Below are positions 14,428 through 21,442 of a stretch of 27,522 bases of DNA, piece after piece (positions within the stretch are counted from its first letter, which is position 1; each line of letters starts with the position of its first letter). The translations under genes were made by a program, and so were the position numbers. Origin of the DNA: JBBCJT01 sp037190665 (GTDB taxonomy: Bacteria; Pseudomonadota; Alphaproteobacteria; Acetobacterales; Acetobacteraceae); the NCBI GenBank assembly GCA_037190665.1, contig JBBCJT010000215.1:1-27522 (forward strand), read 5' to 3'. Below the pieces are notes generated by a model that ran no database searches, had not been told where the DNA came from, and saw only the letters and a list, made by a program, of their open reading frames with translations.

Positions 14428-15485
14428 GCCGGGCCGTCGATCCGCTGCGTCGTCGTAGCGTCGAACAGGTGGCAGTGGGCGCGCGCGAAGCGCAGCCCGA
14501 CCGTATCGCCGAAGGTCAGCCGCAGGTGGCGGTCGCCGCGCGCGCAGATGCGTTCCTCGCCATGGGCAACGGTGGCGAGCGTCGCATCGCCGGTCAGCTC
14601 GAACGAATAGACCGGCAGCACCGCATCGGCCTCCGACGCGTCGCACAGCTCCAGATCCTCCGGGCGGATGCCGAGGACGACCGCCGGACGCGACCCCTGC
14701 CCCACCCCGGCGATGCGGATGCCCGGCGCCACGAAGTCGCCGGTCTCCAGCGCGCCGTTGAGCAGGTTCATCGCAGGCGAACCGATGAAGCTCGCGACAA
14801 ACAGGTTGGCGGGGCGATTGTAGATCGCCTCAGGCGTATCGAGCTGCTGGATAACGCCGCGATCCATCACGGCCACGCGGTGCGCCAGCGTCATCGCCTC
14901 GATCTGGTCGTGCGTGACGTAGATCGTGGTGATCTTCAGCTCGTGCTGGAGATGCTTGATCTCGGCCCGCATGGACACGCGCAGCTTCGCATCGAGGTTC
15001 GACAGCGGCTCGTCCATCAGGAAGACCTGCGGCCGGCGGACGATGGCGCGGGCAAGGGCAACGCGCTGGCGCTGGCCGCCGGACAGTTCGCGAGGGCGCC
15101 GATGCAGCAGCGGCAGCAGCTCGACCTTGCGCGCCACCTCGTCCACGGCGTTATCGCGCTCCGCACGCGGCTGGCCGCGCACCTTGAGCGGGTAGCCGAT
15201 ATTCTGCGCCACCGTCATGTGCGGGTAGAGGCCGTAATTCTGGAAGACCATGGCCACATCGCGGTCGCGCGGCAGCAGCTCCGTCACATCGCGATCGCCG
15301 ATCCAGATCTCCCCGTCGCTGGGATCCTCGAGACCCGCGATCATGCGCATGGTCGTGGTCTTGCCGCAGCCGCTCGGGCCGAGCAGGACCATGAACTCGC
15401 CGTCGCCGACGTCCAGCGACTGGCGCGCGACGCCGACCACCGGGCCCCAGCGCTTCTCGACATTGCGAAGACTGACCGATGCCAT
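14424..15485 (-). CDS. CUT1-type ABC transporter ATP-binding protein (MalK/UgpC type)
   Basis: A 353-residue ATPase. Walker A is GPSGCGKT (36-43), the Q-loop is MVFQNYGLYPHMTV, the signature is LSGGQRQR (134-141) and Walker B is VFLMDEP (154-160) followed by LSNLDAKLR. The C-terminal third (about 235-350) is the TOBE/regulatory region with LGIRPEDLEL. This architecture belongs to importers of carbohydrates, polyols and glycerol-phosphate-like solutes (CUT1), which also include carriers of other compounds. It is the last gene of the minus-strand operon, seven bases past the permease stop. The stop codon lies in the palindrome CTAG shared with the LacI stop, with no room for a terminator between the convergent genes. 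Confidence 0.94.
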   Translation of the reverse strand: MASVSLRNVEKRWGPVVGVARQSLDVGDGEFMVLLGPSGCGKTTTMRMIAGLEDPSDGEIWIGDRDVTELLPRDRDVAMVFQNYGLYPHMTVAQNIGYPLKVRGQPRAERDNAVDEVARKVELLPLLHRRPRELSGGQRQRVALARAIVRRPQVFLMDEPLSNLDAKLRVSMRAEIKHLQHELKITTIYVTHDQIEAMTLAHRVAVMDRGVIQQLDTPEAIYNRPANLFVASFIGSPAMNLLNGALETGDFVAPGIRIAGVGQGSRPAVVLGIRPEDLELCDASEADAVLPVYSFELTGDATLATVAHGEERICARGDRHLRLTFGDTVGLRFARAHCHLFDATTTQRIDGPA

Positions 15486-15492
15486 CGCGGCC

Positions 15493-16335
15493 TCACCTGA
15501 CGGAGCCCGCGGTCAGGCCGCGGACGAAGAAGCGCTGCACCAGGCGCGAGATCAGCAGCATCGGCCCGATGATCACGAGCCCGATCGTGGCCATGATCTC
15601 CCAGGCGTCTCCCTGCTCGGTGCGGGCAGACATCAGCGACACGGGCAACGTCGTTGCGTCGCTTCGGGTAAGGATCAGCGCGTAGAAGAACTCGTTCCAC
15701 GCAATGACGAAGCTGAAGATCGCCGCCGTGATCACGCCCGGGGCGATCACGGGAACGACCACGTCGATCAGGGCACGCAGCCGCGAGGCGCCGTCGATGG
15801 CGGCCGCCTCCTCCATGTCCTGCGGGATCGCGTCGATGAAGCCCTTGATCATCCAGGTCGCATACGGCAGCACGAAGCTCAGGTTCACGATCACCAGCGC
15901 CGCGCGCGTGTCGATCAGGCCGGCGCCGCGGAAGGCAACGAACAGCGGGATGATGATCACGGCCGCCGGTACGAACTGGGTCGCCAGGATCGCGATCGAC
16001 CACACCGATCCGCCGGGGAAGCGATAGCGCGACAGGGCGTAAGCCGACGCGGTGGCGATGGGGATCGCGACCAGCAGCGTCACCCCGGTGACGATCAAGC
16101 TGTTCAGAAGCCGGGCGCCGAGCTGGTATTGCGGGCCGAAGGCGATGGCGAAGTTGCGCAGCGTCGGCTCGAAGAACACGTTCAGCGACAGCACCTGTGC
16201 CGGCGACTTGAAGGCGGTTGCCGCGATCCACGCCACCGGCGCAAGCCAGACGACAACGAGGATGGCGATGCCGATGCACCGTGCGGGGGTCAGCGCACCC
16301 CGCGTGCGGCGGCGACGGCGGACGGGTGCGCTCAT
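15493..16335 (-). CDS. CUT1-type ABC transporter permease (MalG/UgpE type)
   Basis: A 280-residue inner-membrane permease. After a basic N-terminus (APVRRRRRTRG) comes the first helix (IGIAILVVVWLAPVAWIAATAFKSPAQV), with further helices and the coupling loop MEEAAAIDGASRLRALIDVVVPVIAPG typical of MalG. The ending SRLVQRFFVRGLTAGSVR is the standard MalG/UgpE C-terminus. The ATG at 16335 overlaps the stop of the upstream permease (ATGA), and the longer open frame upstream is a shadow inside that gene. It pairs with the 16332-17207 product. Confidence 0.94.
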   Translation of the reverse strand: MSAPVRRRRRTRGALTPARCIGIAILVVVWLAPVAWIAATAFKSPAQVLSLNVFFEPTLRNFAIAFGPQYQLGARLLNSLIVTGVTLLVAIPIATASAYALSRYRFPGGSVWSIAILATQFVPAAVIIIPLFVAFRGAGLIDTRAALVIVNLSFVLPYATWMIKGFIDAIPQDMEEAAAIDGASRLRALIDVVVPVIAPGVITAAIFSFVIAWNEFFYALILTRSDATTLPVSLMSARTEQGDAWEIMATIGLVIIGPMLLISRLVQRFFVRGLTAGSVR

Positions 16336-17207
16336 CGCGCCTTGTCCAGCACCATGCGGGAGTAGACGTAGGCGAGGACCATCATCACCGCGGCCAGCAG
16401 ATACGCCATCGCGGCCGCATACCCCATGTCGAACCAGCGGAACGCCGTCTCGAAGATGGTGTAGGCCAGCGTGCTGGTCGCCGTGCCGGGACCGCCGCGT
16501 GTCATGGTGATGACCTGATCGAGCATCTTCAGACTGAAGATGACCTTCAGAAGCACCGCGATCAGCAGCACGGGGCGCAACTGCGGCAGGATGATCTCGA
16601 AGAAGGTGCGGGTCTTGCCCGCGCCGTCGACCTCCGCCGCGTCGAGCGTTTCCGACGGCAATGAGGCCATGGCGCCGACGAAGGTCAGCATGAAGTAGGG
16701 CGCCCAGTGCCAGACATCCACGAAGATCATCGCGGACATCGCGAACAATGGATCGGCCAGCAGCGGCGTGCCCTGAAGCGGCGGGATCAGGGTCTTGATC
16801 ACCGCGTCGGCGGCGCCGAACTCCGGATTGAGCAGGAAGCGCCACGAAACGCCGATCAGCGCTGGCGACATCGCGAAGGGGATGACCAGGGCGGTGCGCG
16901 CGTTGATCTCCAGCCAGCTCGATCCCGCCATCAGCACCGCAAGGCCGAGCGAAACCGCCAGCGTCAGCGCCGTGGAGATGACGGTGAAGACCAGCGTCAC
17001 CCAGGCGCTGTGCCAGAAATCCGGATCGTCGGTGAACAGGCGCTCGAAGTTCTCGAAGCCGACGAACGGACCGATCGTCGCCTGCCGGCCGAGATTCCAG
17101 TCATGGACGGAGTACCACAGCGCCTGCAGCAGCGGGTACAGCAGGGTGGCGGCAACAACCGCCACCCCCGGCGCCAGCAAGGCGTATTTGAAGGCGCCGC
17201 GCTGCAC
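16332..17207 (-). CDS. CUT1-type ABC transporter permease (MalF/UgpA type)
   Basis: A 291-residue inner-membrane permease. It begins GAFKYALLAPGVAVVAATLLYP, has the FVGFENFERLF periplasmic segment typical of UgpA/MalF and the coupling loop LDAAEVDGAGKTRTFFEIILPQLRP. MTRGGPGTATSTLAYTIFETAF is another family landmark. The GTG at 17207 is preferred: it lies seven bases past the binding-protein stop with TGAGG upstream. An ATG at 17258 would add 17 residues and overlap that gene by 44 bases. Confidence 0.92.
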   Translation of the reverse strand: MQRGAFKYALLAPGVAVVAATLLYPLLQALWYSVHDWNLGRQATIGPFVGFENFERLFTDDPDFWHSAWVTLVFTVISTALTLAVSLGLAVLMAGSSWLEINARTALVIPFAMSPALIGVSWRFLLNPEFGAADAVIKTLIPPLQGTPLLADPLFAMSAMIFVDVWHWAPYFMLTFVGAMASLPSETLDAAEVDGAGKTRTFFEIILPQLRPVLLIAVLLKVIFSLKMLDQVITMTRGGPGTATSTLAYTIFETAFRWFDMGYAAAMAYLLAAVMMVLAYVYSRMVLDKAR

Positions 17208-17214
17208 GCGCGCC

Positions 17215-18549
17215 TCAGCGCGACCGGCGCATGACGCGGGTGACCTGCGCCGCCGCATCGTCCAGCGCCGGCTTCACCGGCTTGCCCGACGCCGCCAGCT
17301 CGGAAATCGTGTTCTCCAGCACGGTCGCCATCTGCGGCCACTCCCGCAGCAGCGGCATGGTCCGGGCGTTCAGCAGGCTGTCGTAAGCGACCTTCTGCAG
17401 CCCGCCGGTCACCGCGTTGACGCGCGGGTCGAGCAGGCTGGTCTTCTGCGTGACGATGATTTCCTTGGTGTCCGGGTCGGACTGGTCGGTCGCGATGTCG
17501 ACCTCCAGCTCCGGCGAGGCCATCCACTTCAGCACCTCCCACGCCGCATCCTTCTTGCGGGAGTTCTTGCTGATCGAGAACGGCATGCACTGGCCGATGC
17601 TGATCGGCGGGCCGTCCTGGAAATGCGGCACGGGCGCGAAGCCCACCTGCTCGGCGGTCAGCTTCGAACGGCCGCCCGTGAGCACCGGCCACGCCCACCA
17701 CCACACCACCGTCATGGCGGAGTTGCCCTGCGCCATGGAGTTGACCTTGTCGCCCTCGATGAACTGGACGGAGGACGGGTTCGCGACCTTGTGGCGATGC
17801 AGCAGGCCCAGATAGTCCTCGGTCCCGCGTACGCCGGCTTCGGTGTTGAAGATCGGGCGCCGCTCGGCGTCGATCATGTCGCTGCCGCGACCCCAGAGGA
17901 AGTTGCTCCACAGGAACAGGTTCTGGAAGCCGTTGCCCTTGCCGTAATCCATGGCGATGGCGGACATGCCGGGGTTCTTCGCCTGCAGCGCGTTGCCGAC
18001 GCTGACCACTTCCTCCCAGGTCTTCGGCGGCTGGGCGCCGATCTCCGCGAGCAGGTCCTTGCGGTAGAACAGAAGCTGGGGCTGGCCGCGGATCGGCAGG
18101 CCGTAGATCTTCCCGTCGTAGGTGCTGGCCTTCACGAAGACATCGGCGAACCGGTCGACGTTGAAGCCGTCGCGCGCGAGCAGGGGCTCGACCGGATCCA
18201 TGTATGGCACCAGCGAGGCGCCCCAGGTGTCCTGGTAGGTGATCAGGTCATAGGCGCTGCTGCCGCTGACCGCCTCGGTCGTGATCTTGTCGAGCAACTG
18301 GCCGTAGGGAACGTAGCCGTGGGTCACCTTGATGCCGGTCATCGCCTCGAGCTGGCCGAGGCGCTTCCGCTGCGCCCGGTACTGGGCGGCGTTCGGCAGC
18401 ATGATGGTGACCTCGGTGCCCGCGAAGGGCTTGCCCGGCTTCAGGCCGAAATGCGCGGGGTCGGTCGGCTGAGCACGGGCGCCACGGCCAAGCGGGAGGC
18501 CGGCTGCGAGCGCGGTTCCCAGAAGCGTCCTGCGCGAGAAACTGTCCAT
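17215..18549 (-). CDS. CUT1-type ABC substrate-binding protein (family 1), Tat-type leader
   Basis: A 444-residue periplasmic solute-binding protein. The leader MDSFSRRTLLGTALAAGLPL carries a twin-arginine-like SRRTLLG and is probably cut after ARA near residue 26. Mature-domain marks include YDLITYQDTWGASLVPYMDPVEPLL, GLPIRGQPQLLFYRKDLL and WEVLKWMASPELE, typical of family-1 sugar/polyol binding proteins. AGGAGG lies six bases before the ATG at 18549. It is the first gene of the importer operon, directly behind operator O3. Ligand identity is open. Tryptophans in the VVWWWAWPVLTGG stretch could stack on a ring or sugar face, but that is a guess. Confidence 0.93.
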   Translation of the reverse strand: MDSFSRRTLLGTALAAGLPLGRGARAQPTDPAHFGLKPGKPFAGTEVTIMLPNAAQYRAQRKRLGQLEAMTGIKVTHGYVPYGQLLDKITTEAVSGSSAYDLITYQDTWGASLVPYMDPVEPLLARDGFNVDRFADVFVKASTYDGKIYGLPIRGQPQLLFYRKDLLAEIGAQPPKTWEEVVSVGNALQAKNPGMSAIAMDYGKGNGFQNLFLWSNFLWGRGSDMIDAERRPIFNTEAGVRGTEDYLGLLHRHKVANPSSVQFIEGDKVNSMAQGNSAMTVVWWWAWPVLTGGRSKLTAEQVGFAPVPHFQDGPPISIGQCMPFSISKNSRKKDAAWEVLKWMASPELEVDIATDQSDPDTKEIIVTQKTSLLDPRVNAVTGGLQKVAYDSLLNARTMPLLREWPQMATVLENTISELAASGKPVKPALDDAAAQVTRVMRRSR

Positions 18550-18601
18550 CGGGGCCTCCTGTCATGACGAACGAACGGCCGGATCGTGCGGCGCCGGCGC
18601 T

Positions 18602-18615
18602 TGCATTCGAATGCA
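18602..18615. promoter_or_regulatory. LacI-family operator O3, TGCATTCGAATGCA (perfect palindrome)
   Basis: An exact copy of the 14-bp palindrome. It covers the predicted start point of the importer promoter, immediately downstream of its -10, an ideal repression position. Its centre is 119 bp from O4, so the two sites flank the divergent intergenic region. Confidence 0.88.
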
Positions 18616-18617
18616 TA

Positions 18618-18646
18618 ACCCTATCCGGGCCGGAATGATGATGCAA
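18618..18646 (-). promoter_or_regulatory. promoter of the CUT1 importer operon
   Basis: On the minus strand TTGCAT (18646-18641), a 17-base spacer and TAGGGT (18623-18618) form a plausible sigma-70-type promoter. Its start point would fall near 18610 within operator O3. The -35 matches four of six consensus bases. Confidence 0.5.
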
Positions 18647-18700
18647 CCCGAAATCTGCGGATAATGCTGGGCTTCATACGGAGCGGCCCGCAAGGCGTCA

Positions 18701-18709
18701 TGGTATACG
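18701..18709 (+). promoter_or_regulatory. extended -10 promoter candidate of the oxidase-aldolase operon
   Basis: TGGTATACG contains an extended -10 form (TG, one base, TATACG). No good -35 is seen at 16-18 bases. The start point would be near 18716, a few bases before operator O4. Confidence 0.4.
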
Positions 18710-18720
18710 TGACGGATGTT

Positions 18721-18734
18721 TGCATTCGAATGCA
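18721..18734. promoter_or_regulatory. LacI-family operator O4, TGCATTCGAATGCA (perfect palindrome)
   Basis: Third exact copy of the palindrome, 38 bases before the ATG of the flavoprotein oxidase gene and just downstream of its candidate -10. It links the oxidase-hydrolase-aldolase operon to the same regulator as the importer and the two units at 10899-14427. Confidence 0.88.
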
Positions 18735-18772
18735 GAACGCCTTAACACGCGGTGGCGATTGGGAGTGGCACG

Positions 18773-19957
18773 ATGGCGACAGCGGATGTGGCGGTTGTCG
18801 GACTCGGTGTCGTGGGCGGCGCGGTGCTCATGCAGCTCGCGCGCGCCGGGATCTCGGTGATCGGACTGGATCGTTTCGCCCCGCCGCACACCATGGGCTC
18901 CTCCCACGGGGAGACGCGCATCACGCGGCTTGCCGTCGGCGAAGGCGATGCCTATGCGCCCCTCGCCCTCCGCTCCCACGAGATCTGGCGCGATCTGGAA
19001 CGCGTGACGGGCCAAGCCCTTCTGCAACAGACGGGCGGGCTGGTGATGGCCCCGCGCCACGGCGCCGCGCAGCATCACGGTAAGGACGATTTCGTCCAGC
19101 GCTCCGCCGCTGCCGCGCGCCGTTTCTCGATCCCGCACGAGATGCTCGATGCGGCGGAGATCGGCCGGCGCTTCCCGCAGTTCGGCCTGCGCGGCGACGA
19201 GGTGGGCTACTTCGAGCCCGAAGCGGGCATGCTGTTCCCCGAACGATGCGTGGCGACCCAGCTCCGGCAGGCTGAGCTGCACGGCGCGGTGATCGCGACG
19301 AACGAGGCCGTGCTGGACATCCGGCCGACGGCCGGCGGTGTCGAGCTTGTGACGTCCGCTCGCTGCGTCTCGGCGGAGCGCATCGTCGTTGCCGCCGGCG
19401 CCTGGCTGCCGCGGTTGCTGGGTGGCGCGTTCCTGACGGCGGCGCGGCCGTACCGGCAGGTCCTGCACTGGTTTCCCGTGGACGATCCCGCCGCCTTCGC
19501 GCCCGGCCGCTTCCCGATCTTCATCTGGATGCACGGCGACCGGAGCGAGGACTACATCTACGGCTTCCCCACCGCCGGCACGCCGGAAGTGAAGGTCGCC
19601 ACCGAGCAGTACGGCGAGGACTGCGAGAGCCCCGACACGATGGCACGCACCGTCTCGGAGGCCGAGAGCGAGGCGATGTATCGCACGCATGTCCGCGGCC
19701 GCCTCCCCGGTCTGGGCGAGCGGCCGGGACGGTCGGCCGCCTGCGTCTACACGGTGACGCCGGATGCGGGATTCATCGTCGATACGGTGCCCGGCCTGCC
19801 GCAGGTGCTGGCCGTGTCCGCCTGCTCGGGGCACGGGTTCAAGCATGCGGCGGGTCTCGGCGAGGCGATCGCGCGGACGCTGATCCCCGGCGCGCCGCCC
19901 GGCATTCCGCTCGATGCCTTCGCGCTCCGCCGGCTGGCCGGCGCACCGGCGCTCTGA
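18773..19957 (+). CDS. FAD-dependent amine/amino-acid oxidase, monomeric sarcosine oxidase/N-methyltryptophan oxidase-like
   Basis: A 394-residue DAO-fold flavoenzyme. Such enzymes oxidise secondary or primary amino acids with O2, giving an imine (then oxo acid or aldehyde plus amine) and H2O2. The FAD motif GLGVVGG is at 10-16, and HTMGSSHGETRITR (39-52) is the hallmark of the MSOX/MTOX group. In ACVYTVTPDAGFIVD, Cys324 corresponds to the cysteine that binds FAD covalently in monomeric sarcosine oxidase, and CSGHGFKHAAGLGE follows as in that family. GGGAG at 18761-18765 precedes the ATG at 18773; the GTG at 18752 lacks a site. It is the first gene of its operon behind operator O4. The substrate is probably an N-substituted or unusual amino acid derived from the imported compound. 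Confidence 0.9.
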   Translation: MATADVAVVGLGVVGGAVLMQLARAGISVIGLDRFAPPHTMGSSHGETRITRLAVGEGDAYAPLALRSHEIWRDLERVTGQALLQQTGGLVMAPRHGAAQHHGKDDFVQRSAAAARRFSIPHEMLDAAEIGRRFPQFGLRGDEVGYFEPEAGMLFPERCVATQLRQAELHGAVIATNEAVLDIRPTAGGVELVTSARCVSAERIVVAAGAWLPRLLGGAFLTAARPYRQVLHWFPVDDPAAFAPGRFPIFIWMHGDRSEDYIYGFPTAGTPEVKVATEQYGEDCESPDTMARTVSEAESEAMYRTHVRGRLPGLGERPGRSAACVYTVTPDAGFIVDTVPGLPQVLAVSACSGHGFKHAAGLGEAIARTLIPGAPPGIPLDAFALRRLAGAPAL

Positions 19958-20685
19958 TGGACGTCCCGCTGCTGTTGCTGCCCGGCACGCTGTGCGACGC
20001 GCGGCTCTGGGATCCGTTGCGCGAGCGGCTGGCGCATCCGGATGTACGCATGCCGCTGCTGCTTGGGGCCGACACGCCGTCGGCGATGGCGGCGCTGGTG
20101 TTGCGGGACGCTCCGCCATGCTTTTCGCTGGCCGGGTTCTCGCTGGGGGCGATCGTCGCGCTGGAGATCGCCGCTCAGGCGCCCGATCGTATCCGGCGGC
20201 TCGCGCTGATCTCCGGCAATGCGCATCCCGATCCGCCTGAGAGCATCGCCCGCCGCCACAGCCTGCTCCGCGCGGTGCTGGATGAGGGGATGGGCGCCGT
20301 CGTGGAACGCACCTTGTGGCCGCACTACGTGGCCGCTTCGCGCCAGGGCGATGCGGCCCTCCGCGCGCTCATCGTCACGATGGCCGAACGCATTGGTGTT
20401 GACGGGCTTCGGACGCAGAACGGCATCGCGATCCACCGGGCCGACAGCCGGCCCCGGCTCGCGGCCCTGACCATGCCCGTCCTGGCAGTCGCCGGCGCGG
20501 AGGACGCGCTGTGCCCGCCGTCGCGAAGCGTGGAAATCGCGGCCTCCGTAGCGGATGGCCGCGCGGCGATCCTCGAGGGCGTGGGGCACTTCGTGCCGCT
20601 GGAGGCTCCGCAGGCATTGGCCGCGCATCTGTCCGCGTGGCTGGCAGCAGATTCGACACATCGGAGAAGTGAACGGAATGCGTGA
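19957..20685 (+). CDS. alpha/beta-hydrolase
   Basis: A 242-residue cytoplasmic alpha/beta-hydrolase, short but complete. LLLLPGTLCDARLWD gives the oxyanion region, GFSLG holds the nucleophile Ser62, AGAEDALCPP the acid and GVGHFVPLE the catalytic His. The start codon overlaps the oxidase stop (TGATG at 19955-19959), and its own stop overlaps the aldolase start by eight bases, so all three genes are translated as one unit. An ester, lactone or C-C bond hydrolase role in the pathway is likely. The substrate cannot be assigned. Confidence 0.87.
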   Translation: MDVPLLLLPGTLCDARLWDPLRERLAHPDVRMPLLLGADTPSAMAALVLRDAPPCFSLAGFSLGAIVALEIAAQAPDRIRRLALISGNAHPDPPESIARRHSLLRAVLDEGMGAVVERTLWPHYVAASRQGDAALRALIVTMAERIGVDGLRTQNGIAIHRADSRPRLAALTMPVLAVAGAEDALCPPSRSVEIAASVADGRAAILEGVGHFVPLEAPQALAAHLSAWLAADSTHRRSERNA

Positions 20686-21442
20686 GAACACGCTGCGGCG
20701 GCTGCATCGCGACGGCAAGCCGATCGTCAATGCATGGCTGTCGATGCCGAGCGCCTATGTGGCGGAAATCGTGGCCGGCCAGGATTTCGACGCCGCGACC
20801 ATCGACATGCAGCACGGGCTGATGGGATTTGCCGAGGCGCTCGCCATGCTGCAGGCGATCAGCACGACCCGGGCTATACCGCTGGTGCGCCCGCCCGCCA
20901 ACGAGCCGCACACGATCATGCGGCTGCTCGATGCGGGCGCCTACGGCGTGATCTGCCCGATGATCTCGACCCGGCAGGATGCCGAGAAGCTGGTCGCGGC
21001 CTGCCGCTATGCCCCGAAGGGGAACCGGTCCTTCGGTCCCGCCCGCGGGCTCATCTATGGCGGTGCCGACTACTTCGAGCGGGCGAATGACGAGATCCTG
21101 GTCCTCGGGATGATCGAGACCAAGGAGGCCCTGCGGAATCTCGATCAGATCCTGGATACGCCCGGCCTCGATGGCGTTTACGTCGGCCCCAACGATCTGG
21201 CGATCGACCTCGGCCATGCGCCGAAGGCCGAGCACGACCATCCGGACGTGGTCGCGGCAGTGTCGAAGGCGCGGCAGGCGGCGACGGATCGGGGGCTGAT
21301 CGCGGGGATCTTCTGCTCCTCGGGGACCGCGGCGCGCACCCGGCTGGCCGAGGGCTTCGACTTTGTCACGCCGGGGAACGATGCTGCCGTTCTGCGCAGT
21401 TCGATGGCTGCGGCGGTTGCGGCTGCGCGCGAGGCAAGGTGA
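20678..21442 (+). CDS. HpcH/HpaI-family class II aldolase
   Basis: A 254-residue metal-dependent pyruvate-type aldolase. The family cleaves 4-hydroxy-2-oxo acids (or condenses pyruvate/glyoxylate-type donors with aldehydes). Active-site landmarks are present: His46 in TIDMQHGLMG, Arg71 in LVRPPANEPH, Glu147 in GMIETKEAL and Asp173 in VGPNDLAIDLG; Glu and Asp bind the divalent metal. The start ATG at 20678 overlaps the preceding stop, with GGAG 12 bases upstream. It is the last gene of the oxidase operon and would split the 2-oxo acid made by the oxidase into pyruvate (or glyoxylate) plus an aldehyde. Its last 265 bases are overlapped antisense by the extended frame of the convergent binding protein. 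Confidence 0.92.
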   Translation: MRENTLRRLHRDGKPIVNAWLSMPSAYVAEIVAGQDFDAATIDMQHGLMGFAEALAMLQAISTTRAIPLVRPPANEPHTIMRLLDAGAYGVICPMISTRQDAEKLVAACRYAPKGNRSFGPARGLIYGGADYFERANDEILVLGMIETKEALRNLDQILDTPGLDGVYVGPNDLAIDLGHAPKAEHDHPDVVAAVSKARQAATDRGLIAGIFCSSGTAARTRLAEGFDFVTPGNDAAVLRSSMAAAVAAAREAR

